DNA from: an uncultured Bacteroidota bacterium
GTDB lineage: Bacteria; Bacteroidota; Bacteroidia; Flavobacteriales_D; Crocinitomicaceae
NCBI GenBank assembly: GCA_937899625.1
Contig: CALCCB010000053.1
Coordinates: forward strand, 1 to 53,131
DNA length: 53,131 nucleotides
Reading direction: 5' to 3'
Positions 36,521 through 45,635 of the stretch are shown here, piece by piece. The translations under genes and the position numbers were made by a program. The notes beneath the pieces are model-generated. The model saw only the letters and a list, made by a program, of their open reading frames with translations, was not told the origin of the DNA and made no database searches. Position 1 is the first letter of the stretch. Each line of letters begins with the position of its first letter.

Positions 36521-38410
36521 TTATTGTAAATGTTCTATGTTCCTTTCAATGAAGGAATTTAATGCCTCTCCTTTTAACATACCTTGTGAAAGTAATGTCA
36601 GATCGACAAGCTGTTTCACCATTTCAGATTGATCCTCTTCTGACTTTGAAAGTATCATACCGACTTTAGGGTGATTCGCATTTACCTGAACATTATACAT
36701 CTCCGGGAATGCTCCGTAGAAACCTCCTCCACCTAAACGCTGCTGCTCCATCATTCTTCTGATAAACTCAGGTTGAGTAATGATCAGAGGCGCCTCATCT
36801 TCACTCATGCTTTCTACCTTCACAGTATATTTCTCCTTGTTCAAGGCATTTTCAAAAAGAGGCTTTAGTTTCTCTTCTTCTTCCTTCGAAAGTTTACTAG
36901 GAATTTCGTCCGACTTCTTGATCAGATTATCCAGAGAATCTGAATCTACTCTTGTAAAACTAATGTTATCAATCTCCTGTTCAAGCTTTGCGATCCAGTG
37001 AGGCACAAGAGGACCATCCAGAATAAGAACATCGTAACCTCTGTCTTTGGCTTTTTTCACAAAGCTGAAATGACCCTCGGCATCATTCGTATATAATACA
37101 ACCGTCTTTCCGTCTTTATCGGTCTGCAGCGCTTTAATCTTTTCTTTATATTCTTCAATAGTTGAATAAACTCCGTCACTGCTTTTGACAAGGGAGAATC
37201 CTTTCGCTTTTTCAGCAAATTTTTCATCCGATAATGTTCCATACTGAATGAAAATTTGAAGATCTTCCCATTTTGACTCAAAATCTGCGCGATCCTTCTT
37301 GAACATGTCAGAAAGTTTATCCGCTACCTTTTTGGTAATGTGCGATGAAATCTTCTTGACATTTCCATCGGATTGCAAATAAGACCTAGAAACATTTAAG
37401 GGAATATCAGGAGAATCAATTACACCATGAAGTAACGTAAGGAATTCAGGAACGATTTCTTCAACGCTATCTGTAATAAAGACCTGGTTTGAATAAAGAT
37501 TGATCTTATTTCTTTGAACCTCAACGTTCTCCTTGATCTTTGGGAAGTAAAGTATTCCTGTCAAATTGAATGGATAATCTACATTCAAATGAATATGAAA
37601 CAATGGATCCTCGAAAGTCATTGGGTAAAGCTCCCTATAGAACGTTGCGTAATCCTCATCTTTAAGATCGACAGGAGCCTTTGTCCACGCCGGAGCTGTG
37701 TTGTTGATCTGATTAGGAACTTCGACTGCTACCCTCTTCAATTTACCATTTTCATCTTTTTCACCTTCGGGTGAATCAATGTATTCAGTTTTATTTCCAA
37801 AGAAAACCGGAACTGGTAAAAACTTACAATACTTTGTCAGGATCCCTTCAACTCTTGATTTCTCAAGAAATTCCATTGAATCTTCTGCGATGTACAGAAC
37901 AATATCCGTTCCTCGATCATCTTTTTCGATTTCTGAAATGGTATATTCCGGAGAACCGTTGCTTTCCCATTGCACTGCCTGAGACCCTTCATGTCTTGAT
38001 AAGGTTCGGATCTGAACCTTCTCTGCAACCATAAATGCAGAATAGAATCCTAGTCCAAAATGACCAATGATCTGTTCAGCACCTTCTTTTCCTTTATACT
38101 GTTGTACAAATTCTTCGGCACCAGAAAAAGCGATCTGATTAATGTACTTATCGATCTCATCAGCTGTCATACCAATCCCTCGATCTCTGATCGTCAGCAT
38201 TTTATTCTCCTTATCGAGAATTACTTCCACTTTCAATTCACCAAGATCTCCTTTAAACTCACCATTTTTTGCCAGAACTTTAAGTTTCTGACTCGCATCT
38301 ACAGCGTTTGAAACCAATTCTCTTAAAAAGATCTCATGGTCTGAATAAAGAAACTTTTTAATGATCGGAAAGATATTTTCCGTTTGCACGTTGATCTGCC
38401 CTGTTCTCAT
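36521..38410 (-). CDS. htpG: Molecular chaperone Hsp90
   Basis: 629 residues from MRTGQINVQTENIFPIIKK. The N-terminal GHKL ATPase has ELVSNAVDAS (metal/ATP Asn), RDRGIGM (Bergerat motif; E. coli HtpG has DNGIGM) and GHFGLGFYSAF. The middle domain includes the catalytic Arg region (SRSYLQSD), and the C-terminal dimer domain begins near 500. It refolds or holds client proteins in the cytoplasm. The start is placed at 38410 rather than 38434 because HtpG proteins begin close to this residue. It probably shares a transcript with the J-domain gene. Confidence 0.95.
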   Translation of the reverse strand: MRTGQINVQTENIFPIIKKFLYSDHEIFLRELVSNAVDASQKLKVLAKNGEFKGDLGELKVEVILDKENKMLTIRDRGIGMTADEIDKYINQIAFSGAEEFVQQYKGKEGAEQIIGHFGLGFYSAFMVAEKVQIRTLSRHEGSQAVQWESNGSPEYTISEIEKDDRGTDIVLYIAEDSMEFLEKSRVEGILTKYCKFLPVPVFFGNKTEYIDSPEGEKDENGKLKRVAVEVPNQINNTAPAWTKAPVDLKDEDYATFYRELYPMTFEDPLFHIHLNVDYPFNLTGILYFPKIKENVEVQRNKINLYSNQVFITDSVEEIVPEFLTLLHGVIDSPDIPLNVSRSYLQSDGNVKKISSHITKKVADKLSDMFKKDRADFESKWEDLQIFIQYGTLSDEKFAEKAKGFSLVKSSDGVYSTIEEYKEKIKALQTDKDGKTVVLYTNDAEGHFSFVKKAKDRGYDVLILDGPLVPHWIAKLEQEIDNISFTRVDSDSLDNLIKKSDEIPSKLSKEEEEKLKPLFENALNKEKYTVKVESMSEDEAPLIITQPEFIRRMMEQQRLGGGGFYGAFPEMYNVQVNANHPKVGMILSKSEEDQSEMVKQLVDLTLLSQGMLKGEALNSFIERNIEHLQ

Positions 38411-38543
38411 AATAATTTCAATTTGTGATATCATTTTTCAATCTTTGTGCCATGGTCATTTTACTGACAGAATGACCTGAATCAAAGACAAATTGACCAC
38501 AATCAATCCGTAGTTATTTCTATTTTTACGACAAATTGATAGT

Positions 38544-40013
38544 GTGATCTTTTACGATATCTTCATTTTCCTGCTCATCTTCGTGGCATTCAGATATATT
38601 GGTATCCTGAAAATTAAAGATTTAGGGAATTGGACTTTTTCATTTGCCTATCTAATAAAAGTTTTAGCCGGTATTTTTTTCATTTTCGTTTATTCTGTCC
38701 TTTACGGCAGAGGAGCACTTTCTGCTGACGCAGGGGCCTTTATGAGAGAAAGCCGGATCCTTTTTGATGTTTTTAGTATATCTCCAATTGATTATCTCAA
38801 ACTTCTGACTGGAATTGGTGAATCTAAAGAGATCATACATCATTACTTATCCCAAACCAATCACTGGGATGTTGGTAATCTAACCCTGATCAATGATTCA
38901 AAAAATGTGCTTCGTGTACATAGTCTGATCCATTTTATCTCTTTTCATCGTGAAACGGTGCACATGCTAATTATAGCCGCAGTATCGTTGCTGTCAACAA
39001 AACAGCTGTATTTAACCTTCAAAAAGTTAACTTCACTTTCTCCAGTACTTTTCTTCTGGATCCTTATTCTTGTGCCGAGTACTCTTTTCTGGACGTCAGG
39101 AATACTTAAAGAACCATTCATGTTTCTCGGTATCACCTTGCTCTTAAGAGCCATTATAGACAATTCAATGTCTATTGTCAGGAAAATTTTTTTCGGTTCA
39201 CTTGGACTTCTTTTAAGTTTTATGTTCAAACCTTATATCCTTTTTTGTGCCATACCCGCCTTTCTGTTTTATCTGATATTCAAATACATTTCCCGAGGAA
39301 GGGTAATGATCGCTTCCATAGGCTTTCTTCTGATCATAACAGGAGCTTTTGTAGTTATTCCTTCGCTTGGAAAAAATACAGTGACTTACATCTCCAGGAA
39401 ACAGTTTGACTTCAACAATGTTGGAAAAGGAGGGATCCATGTTTTAAGTGATTCACTTTACTATTATTTTACTCCTGATCAGAATAAACTACTCCGCTAT
39501 GATAATGGCGATGTCTATCTGACCGAACCAACAGATGCGTATGTCATTTATTTTGGAAAGGTTAAAAGACCAATACCGGTAAAGCTAAAACCGAACACCA
39601 CACCATGGAAGCTAGCCTTTCATTCGGTAGGTTGTGAAAGCTATATTGAACCGACACTTATACTTGAAGATCCGGCTCAAATGATCAAAAACATACCGGA
39701 AGCATTCTCTTTTAGCATACTAAGACCTTTCCCTACAGATAAAGGCAGCTGGCTCAAATTCCCATCGTTTATTGAACTTTGGTTGATCTTCTTTCTGTTT
39801 GCATTTTCAATTCTACGGAGGAGATCGCTCTCATTTGATGAAAAAAATATCTATTTTTCTCTTATTGTTTTTGCCCTGGCATTGTTCCTTTTAATCGGGT
39901 GGACAACACCTGTAATTGGAGCAATTGCGAGATACAGATTTCCGGCCCAGCTGGCTCTTGTATTAGCGGCTTGCATTATCGTTGATCCTAAAAAAATATT
40001 CAGACATGAATGA
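38544..40013 (+). CDS. Multi-span membrane protein of unknown function
   Basis: 489 residues with about 10 hydrophobic segments, a soluble stretch at about 290-400, and a periplasmic-type loop near 60-130. The motifs GALSADAGAFM and PSTLFWTSGILKEPFMFLG recall polysaccharide polymerase/GT-C-like membrane proteins (EpsG-type), but I cannot assign a family. It starts with GTG at 38544, about 15 bases after a 7-of-8 -7 box (TATTTTTA, 38521-38528). It overlaps the next gene by eight bases (ATGAATGA), so it heads a four-gene coupled cluster. Confidence 0.65.
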   Translation: MIFYDIFIFLLIFVAFRYIGILKIKDLGNWTFSFAYLIKVLAGIFFIFVYSVLYGRGALSADAGAFMRESRILFDVFSISPIDYLKLLTGIGESKEIIHHYLSQTNHWDVGNLTLINDSKNVLRVHSLIHFISFHRETVHMLIIAAVSLLSTKQLYLTFKKLTSLSPVLFFWILILVPSTLFWTSGILKEPFMFLGITLLLRAIIDNSMSIVRKIFFGSLGLLLSFMFKPYILFCAIPAFLFYLIFKYISRGRVMIASIGFLLIITGAFVVIPSLGKNTVTYISRKQFDFNNVGKGGIHVLSDSLYYYFTPDQNKLLRYDNGDVYLTEPTDAYVIYFGKVKRPIPVKLKPNTTPWKLAFHSVGCESYIEPTLILEDPAQMIKNIPEAFSFSILRPFPTDKGSWLKFPSFIELWLIFFLFAFSILRRRSLSFDEKNIYFSLIVFALALFLLIGWTTPVIGAIARYRFPAQLALVLAACIIVDPKKIFRHE

Positions 40014-40767
40014 TTATGTTTTCATTACTGGTGCGACATCGGGTTTCGGAGCAGCATGCGCTCGTCTATTTGCATCAAAAGGGTATCCATTGATCATTAC
40101 CGGAAGAAGAGAGGACCGTCTTCTTTCTCTTCAGAATGAGCTGAAAGAAAAGTATAAAGTGGATGTCCAGTCTCTTGTTATGGATGTTCGTGATGAACAA
40201 ATGGTGAACAAAGCTGTCATATCTTTGCCCGATCCGATCAAAAAAAATATCAGTATTCTCATCAATAATGCTGGCCTAGCAGTTGGCAGGGGTCCAATTG
40301 ATTCTGGTATTACAGATGACTGGAATCGAATGATAGATACGAATGTCAAGGGACTACTTTACGTTACAAAAGCTGTTGTTCCATATCTAAAACTTCAACC
40401 GGGTCGTCAGATCATAAATATCGCCAGTATTGCAGGAAAGGAAGTCTATCCCGGAGGAAATGTGTATTGTGCTTCAAAACATGCAGTTGATGCCCTTTCA
40501 AGAGCTATGCGAATCGATCTGATAGAGTATGGGATAAAGGTCACGAACATTGCTCCTGGGGCTGCTGAAACAGAATTCTCCATCGTTCGATTCAAGGGTG
40601 ACCAGAAAACTGCAGATTCAGTATACGATGGTTACGATCCACTTGTCGCTCAGGATATAGCGGAAACAGTTTGGTTTGTTGCAAGCAGACCATCGCACGT
40701 TACCATAAATGATATTGTCATTATGCCAACCGCACAAGCAAGTGCTACGGTGTTAACCAAAAAATAG
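40006..40767 (+). CDS. Short-chain dehydrogenase/reductase (YdfG-like)
   Basis: 253 residues from MNDYVFITGATSGFG. It is a classical SDR: cofactor motif TGATSGFG (8-15), NNAG (near 87-90), and catalytic S141, Y154 and K158 in the YxxxK pattern (YCASK). RR at 33-34 after the second strand suggests NADP(H). The closest described type is YdfG, which oxidises serine and related 3-hydroxy acids. The substrate is not shown by sequence. The start overlaps the end of the membrane-protein gene; 39982 is rejected as it would add an unrelated tail. Confidence 0.88.
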   Translation: MNDYVFITGATSGFGAACARLFASKGYPLIITGRREDRLLSLQNELKEKYKVDVQSLVMDVRDEQMVNKAVISLPDPIKKNISILINNAGLAVGRGPIDSGITDDWNRMIDTNVKGLLYVTKAVVPYLKLQPGRQIINIASIAGKEVYPGGNVYCASKHAVDALSRAMRIDLIEYGIKVTNIAPGAAETEFSIVRFKGDQKTADSVYDGYDPLVAQDIAETVWFVASRPSHVTINDIVIMPTAQASATVLTKK

Positions 40768-40777
40768 ATCAGCAGAA

Positions 40778-42385
40778 ATGAGGGTATTCTTTGTAATAAT
40801 TGCAATGATCTCAATTGTCGTTTCCTCTTGTGACAACAAGAGCAACGGAAAAAAGACCAAGAAAGTCAAAGTTGAAAATAGTAAACCTGAAGATCAATCG
40901 CCAAGAGAACCGGTTACTTTTTCCAGACCCGGTGTAAATCTCCCCAATTCTGCACTTGCAGATTTCCAGAGGGCTAGTAAAAAACATAAACACCTTCCCT
41001 TCTTATGTATAACTCAAGATGGAAACCTATTCGTATCTGCCAATAAAAAATTTGATCTCTACTCCCTGCATGATTCCAAAGTACTCAATACTTTAAAGTT
41101 TGGATTGGTAGGATCGGACGGTGACACCCTACTGCCCAATGAATATTCAAAAATCGGGAATCCAGGTCAAATTGCCTATGGATACGTTGAAGTCAAAGAC
41201 ACAAAGGGATACCAGCTTTTTGACTATTTGAATAAGCGTTTTGTAGGATCAACATATGATCAAATCTTTCCTAGTCAAATTATGGGTTACCTGGCAATTG
41301 GCAAAAAAGGTGATCTCTATGAAAAATTATACGATGACGGTACAGTTAAAAAAATTAATGAAGAGGAATTTCCAGGATACAGATCATTGTTGCCCAATCT
41401 AAAAATTGACGTTCAATCAGAAGATTTTGGTCTTTGGATAAATACGGAATTATTCAATGATGAATATAAGGAAGAGAATTATGCCGGTTTATATGTCAGC
41501 CCGTCGTTCCTCTATTCTCTTGGAGTGGTTCCACAATTTGTTACAGGGGTTATGTTAAAGGATTCTTCCCTTGGAATCGAAGAATTGAAAGCGAATAAAG
41601 TACTAGCCAAGACAAATAAAAAGAACAACACCGCACTACTCTATTCATTTTATGAAAGGGGGGTAGATGGTCGTGGCTGGATGACTGAAGAACAATACCT
41701 AGTATCTATCGACAAGAAAAACACAGTGAAGAAAAAAGTAAAGCTGAATGAATTCTCTGACTATAGTCTGCAGAACAAATGCAGTGAATGCGGAGAGAAT
41801 ACTTTTTCATTCATTGGCGATTCAATAGCCGAAATTCAATACTGGATTTTTAACGATAACGAATATGCCAAAAAGGGAATGGACTCTTTGTTTATCGCTA
41901 TGACCATGTATAATTATTACAAAATAAATGATAATGGCACAATTACTCCACTTTATGCTGGATGCTTGTTCCCAATGGCGAGCGTTAAAAAACTATCAGA
42001 AAAAGATTTAAAAGGTTGTTTTTTGAAGAATGATCAACACATCAATAACATTACAAAATTCCCCGTTTCACCAAATTTCAGTGATTGGGAGGATGACGGA
42101 TACGATGGCTGGGTTGTTGAATACAATCATTTAACTGCGAATGATATTCGTTACGTGATCAATGAAATCTATGCCAGACACGGCTGTCTGTTTAGTGATC
42201 CTAAGATCAACTCACATTTTAGATCACTTTCATGGTATAAACCTGTCTCTAAAAATGTTGATCATCTCCTGACACCTATCGAAAAGCAGAACATTTATTT
42301 TCTTCAAAATATGGAAAAGACCCTAAGGTCCACAAAGGAGTCTGAATTAAAACCTCAAAGAAGAGTTGTTGTCTGGGCAGGATAA
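40778..42385 (+). CDS. YARHG-domain lipoprotein
   Basis: 535 residues. MRVFFVIIAMISIVVSSC is a lipoprotein signal (Cys18), followed by a very basic, Ser/Pro-rich linker (about 20-55). Then comes a large mostly-beta region with repeated sheet-like segments, and a C-terminal YARHG domain (about 448-515) with IRYVINEIYARHG and FRSLSWYKP. YARHG domains are extracellular and of unknown function, and often follow lipoprotein or membrane anchors. It begins 10 bases after the SDR stop and overlaps the next gene by about 20 bases. Confidence 0.82.
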   Translation: MRVFFVIIAMISIVVSSCDNKSNGKKTKKVKVENSKPEDQSPREPVTFSRPGVNLPNSALADFQRASKKHKHLPFLCITQDGNLFVSANKKFDLYSLHDSKVLNTLKFGLVGSDGDTLLPNEYSKIGNPGQIAYGYVEVKDTKGYQLFDYLNKRFVGSTYDQIFPSQIMGYLAIGKKGDLYEKLYDDGTVKKINEEEFPGYRSLLPNLKIDVQSEDFGLWINTELFNDEYKEENYAGLYVSPSFLYSLGVVPQFVTGVMLKDSSLGIEELKANKVLAKTNKKNNTALLYSFYERGVDGRGWMTEEQYLVSIDKKNTVKKKVKLNEFSDYSLQNKCSECGENTFSFIGDSIAEIQYWIFNDNEYAKKGMDSLFIAMTMYNYYKINDNGTITPLYAGCLFPMASVKKLSEKDLKGCFLKNDQHINNITKFPVSPNFSDWEDDGYDGWVVEYNHLTANDIRYVINEIYARHGCLFSDPKINSHFRSLSWYKPVSKNVDHLLTPIEKQNIYFLQNMEKTLRSTKESELKPQRRVVVWAG

Positions 42386-42980
42386 AAAGATTATTTCGAT
42401 TATAATACTAGGTATTTCCGGACTGATTTTGTTCGGAGCGATGAGCTATTTACATCGACCTGAGAAGACAGGGTATCTTCTTTTAGTTCCTGATCATCAA
42501 TTGAATTTGATGCGCTGGACAATTGGATTGCATGGATTTTCGGCCTTCATACTAATTCTATTAACTAGTATTTTAATCTTTGGAAGAATAGAACACAAAT
42601 GGCCTAATTTTCATAGAAAACTTGGAAAAATAACCCTGTTTATAGGTATTATTCTTCTCATTCCTACAGGGTTCATATTGAGCTTTTTAAATTCTTCAGG
42701 AACAAAATCTTCCGTTTTATTCATCGCGCTCACATCCCTCAGTCTGATGTCTATAATAAGTGGCTGGAAAAAAATCCGCTCTGGTGATCAGTTGACCCAC
42801 TCTATCTGGATGAAACGTTTTTATATTTTGCTGACAAGTGCCATTTGGTTGCGGATCAATATGTTTATTGCGTTCGAATTTTTCATTCCAGATCAAAACA
42901 TTTATTTTTATTGTGTCCTTTTAAGTTGGGTACCGCAGCTAATTGTTTATGAGTTCTGGGAAGGTCATTTTAGAACATAA
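42366..42980 (+). CDS. Small integral membrane protein (possibly DUF2306-like)
   Basis: About 200 residues with six or seven hydrophobic helices. Conserved-looking polar residues include HGFSAF, the HRKLGK loop and RIN near the end, a pattern reminiscent of DUF2306 membrane proteins (weak assignment). No ATG is available near the start: TTG at 42366 or 42369 overlaps the preceding gene by about 20 bases, and the first in-frame ATG is at 42441. It is last in the four-gene cluster. Confidence 0.6.
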   Translation: MLSGQDKKIISIIILGISGLILFGAMSYLHRPEKTGYLLLVPDHQLNLMRWTIGLHGFSAFILILLTSILIFGRIEHKWPNFHRKLGKITLFIGIILLIPTGFILSFLNSSGTKSSVLFIALTSLSLMSIISGWKKIRSGDQLTHSIWMKRFYILLTSAIWLRINMFIAFEFFIPDQNIYFYCVLLSWVPQLIVYEFWEGHFRT

Positions 42981-43040
42981 TTCTTAGATTTATTTGGACA
43001 TAACATTAAATAATAAGAGCGACAATAAAAGTGATTCAAA

Positions 43041-43761
43041 TCAATCTTTTATGCATCGAATAGAAAGTCGATAAATCTTAAGAAAATTGAATGAGAACAC
43101 GTTATTATTTTCAAAATTCAAGTAACTAAAAGATGCTGTAAATTCATTGATCGAGCTACTACTCCACCAATAACTTAAACTTCCAAACTGATCAAAAGAA
43201 CCATCAGCCATTCTTAAGCCACCAGGAAGCCCTAAAAATCCATCATTTTCAGAGCCATTTCCGTCTTTCTCCCATCCTGAGGTACTTTTCAGCATTAGAA
43301 CTGCGAAGTCTGAGGTGCCAAGAAAAACAATTAAGGTATTCCATTCATCATTGGATGGTATATGATATCCCTCTGGTGCTATTCCGCGTGGGTCATTAAC
43401 AGCATACCAATTGTATAATTTACCATAACTAGAGTCAATTGAAGAATCATTTTCGTAATAACTCCAAATCGTTTTTTTTTCTGAACCTGCCTTCACCCAT
43501 TCTTCTGCGGATTTGGCCTATTGAATAGTGTCTCCGTTTCTAAAGATTGAGGTATTAAATTTTTTTTTTGCATCCAAATTTGAGAACCAATTTGTACTTC
43601 TTGACAGATTGGAAATTACCAAAATCGTTTCTTTCACAGAGACATACATAACCTTTGACTTTCTTACCAGACATGCAATCTATCAGTTCACTTGTAATCG
43701 GAATTTGAGAAAAAAGAGCCGACGAATAAATGAAGAACGAGAGAAAAAACACAGTTTTCAT
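43041..43761 (-). pseudogene. Decayed FISUMP-domain exported protein
   Basis: The 3' part (43041-43496) encodes a typical Fibrobacter succinogenes major paralogous domain: YGKLYNWYAVNDPRG, GYHIPSNDEWN, LPGGLR, YWWSSS, SIRCIKD. Upstream, FRNGDTIQ is followed by an in-frame TAG (43518-43520), then AKSAEEWVKAG. Further upstream the family motif KVQIGSQIWMQKKNL is in a second frame, and the signal peptide MKTVFFLSFFIYSSALFSQ (start 43761) in a third. So the gene carries one nonsense codon and two frameshifts (about 43551-43570, next to an A10 run, and about 43588-43600). No single reading makes the protein. Confidence 0.78.
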
Positions 43762-43836
43762 AATTTTTTTTAAATCAATATAGTAATTTTTACTTAAAAT
43801 ATTTGAATTGAAAAGGGTAAACAAAAATGCACTCGC

Positions 43837-43862
43837 AAAAAAAAGGTGGGATTTCCCACCTT
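43837..43862 (-). terminator. Terminator of the DUF1573 gene at 43885
   Basis: On the minus strand, stem AAGGTGGG/CCCACCTT (43843-43850 with 43855-43862) with a 4-base loop is followed by a run of T. It lies 22 bases downstream of the stop codon and shields the FISUMP pseudogene from read-through. Confidence 0.85.
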
Positions 43863-43884
43863 CTCAATTATATTTCGAAATGTT

Positions 43885-44304
43885 TTATTCCTTCGTTTCC
43901 TGAGGAAGAACAGTCCCTTTAATCGTAAGAACTATTGGTTCTGAAACATTTGACGTAACTGTGATCGTTTTCGTAAAGTTACCTACTCGTTTTGTGTCAT
44001 ACTTTACTACGATCTTCGATTTCTTACCCGGTTTGATTGGCTCAGATGGCTTTTCAGCAGCTGTACAACCACAACTTGTCTGAACTCCTTGAATGATCGC
44101 TGGAATTTTAGAATCATTTTTGAATTCAAAAATAAATGACTCATCCGACCCATAAGGAATATCATTTCTAACGATTTCCAATTTTGTAAACGTAAGTCCT
44201 TTAGCAGGCTTCTTCACTTCTTTCTTTGTTTCTTTTACAACTGTTTCCTGAGCAAATGACGGAGTTGCAAGTAAAACTACCAAGGCAACGAATAATGTTT
44301 TCAT
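43885..44304 (-). CDS. DUF1573 exported protein (third paralogue)
   Basis: 139 residues: a signal peptide (1-18, SFAQ), a short lysine-rich linker, then a DUF1573 domain with NDIPYGSDESFIFEFKN, IPAIIQGVQTSCGCT, PSEPIKPGKKSKIVVKYDTKRVG and VTSNVSEPI. It shares the CGC cysteine pair and overall layout with the protein encoded at 10112-10555. It is probably periplasmic and of unknown role. A strong terminator follows and no co-transcribed neighbour is evident. Confidence 0.88.
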   Translation of the reverse strand: MKTLFVALVVLLATPSFAQETVVKETKKEVKKPAKGLTFTKLEIVRNDIPYGSDESFIFEFKNDSKIPAIIQGVQTSCGCTAAEKPSEPIKPGKKSKIVVKYDTKRVGNFTKTITVTSNVSEPIVLTIKGTVLPQETKE

Positions 44305-44369
44305 GTTAAATTATTTTGTTTGGTAAGATTACAACAAAAGTTTTACCAAAAATGAGTTTTAACAAAAAA

Positions 44370-44978
44370 TTATTTCTTCAGTACTTGATATTTAGAAAGA
44401 ACGTGGTCGATGGTAAAGAACGTATTTGATCGAACAATTTCCAGTTCTGAATCACCTATCCAGCTTACTTCAGTAATTCCTTCTTCAACTTGAGGAAAGC
44501 CCTTCTTTATATTATTTGTAGTTAAATAATACCAGTACGTTTTCTTTATTGTTGGTATTCCATGATAATCATACGTGTGCAGGGTTTCGCAGATCTTGGA
44601 GCGAATTTCCAGCTCGGTAATACCACATTCTTCTTCGATTTCACGAATTGCTGTTTCCTTTATCTCCTCTCCATCATCAACTTTACCCTTTGGAATATCC
44701 CACTTACCATTCCGAAAGATAAAGAGACTTTTATCTTCTGCCCTGACAATTCCTCCAGCCGCATCTACCTTATCATGTATTGAAAAGATTGTCTCGAAAT
44801 CATTGTGCAAATGATCCAATTCAATAGTTAGTTGATCAAATGGTTTTGCCATTTTCACAAGTGGCATAAGATAATCAACATAAGGGTCCGTCAACTCTTT
44901 AAATTGATCTACCCCGTTAATATCACCTCTTTTTTGTGTAAAAATTACCTTTCTGTCGTCTATAAAAACTTCGTACAT
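44370..44978 (-). CDS. NUDIX hydrolase
   Basis: 202 residues. The Nudix box is complete (GKVDDGEEIKETAIREIEEECG, near 98-119: G-x5-E-x7-RE-x2-EE-x-G), so it should hydrolyse a nucleoside diphosphate linked to another group; the substrate is unknown. The N-terminal 75 residues are an extra domain typical of the Bacteroidota version found beside pyrE. It is divergent from pyrE, with only 10 bases between the two start codons. Confidence 0.9.
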   Translation of the reverse strand: MYEVFIDDRKVIFTQKRGDINGVDQFKELTDPYVDYLMPLVKMAKPFDQLTIELDHLHNDFETIFSIHDKVDAAGGIVRAEDKSLFIFRNGKWDIPKGKVDDGEEIKETAIREIEEECGITELEIRSKICETLHTYDYHGIPTIKKTYWYYLTTNNIKKGFPQVEEGITEVSWIGDSELEIVRSNTFFTIDHVLSKYQVLKK

Positions 44979-44981
44979 TTG
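44974..44981 (+). promoter_or_regulatory. -7 box of pyrE, overlapping the NUDIX start codon
   Basis: Exact TACATTTG, ending seven bases before the pyrE ATG. The bases CAT at 44976-44978 are at the same time the complement of the NUDIX start codon, so the pyrE promoter lies inside the beginning of the NUDIX gene. Confidence 0.6.
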
Positions 44982-44988
44982 GGCCGCT

Positions 44989-45630
44989 ATGATAGTTAAT
45001 AACGATAAAGCCCTAAAGGTAGCCGAATTTCTGTTACAAGTTAAAGCAGTAAAACTTCAACCAAACGCTCCTTTTACTTGGGCTTCCGGATGGAATTCTC
45101 CAATCTATTGTGACAATAGAATTACCCTTTCTTATCCAAATATCAGAACCTTTATTCGTCAATCGTATTCAGAATCGATTATTGAATGTTTTGGAAAACC
45201 TGATGTCATTGCAGGAGTTGCTACTGGAGGTATTCCACAAGGAGCACTTATTGCTCAGGAGCTAGGCCTACCATTTATCTACGTGCGAAGTTCAGCTAAA
45301 GAGCATGGGATGGGAAATCAGGTTGAAGGTCACTTTGAAAAAGGTCAGAAAGTAGTTGTTATTGAGGATTTGATCTCAACAGGGGGGAGCAGTATTAAGG
45401 CCATTGAAGCCTTGAAATCAGCAGGACTCGATGTTAAAGGACTTGTGGCAACATTCACCTATGGATTTAAGATTGCTGATGAGAAATTCAGAGAAGCAAA
45501 TTGTCCGTATGTTACACTTACAAACTATGATTTCTTGATCGAAGAAGCATTGCAAAAAGAATACATTACAGAGAGTGATCTCCAATCTTTAAGAGAATGG
45601 AAAGATCAGCCTGAAACGTGGAAAAAATAA
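44989..45630 (+). CDS. pyrE: Orotate phosphoribosyltransferase
   Basis: 213 residues. It joins orotate and PRPP to give OMP in pyrimidine synthesis. The PRPP-binding motif VVVIEDLISTGGSS is near residues 121-134; WASGWNSPIYCDNR (near 26-39) and the flexible lysine loop (SSAKEHGMGNQVEG) are also present. The end is followed almost at once by the SRPBCC gene, a neighbour it commonly has in Bacteroidota. Confidence 0.95.
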   Translation: MIVNNDKALKVAEFLLQVKAVKLQPNAPFTWASGWNSPIYCDNRITLSYPNIRTFIRQSYSESIIECFGKPDVIAGVATGGIPQGALIAQELGLPFIYVRSSAKEHGMGNQVEGHFEKGQKVVVIEDLISTGGSSIKAIEALKSAGLDVKGLVATFTYGFKIADEKFREANCPYVTLTNYDFLIEEALQKEYITESDLQSLREWKDQPETWKK

Positions 45631-45635
45631 TCATC

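Noticed and set aside
43551-43600. FISUMP frameshifts as programmed slippage or phase variation
   Set aside because: An A10 run could slip, but a second frameshift and a TAG outside the run mean slippage alone would not restore the protein.
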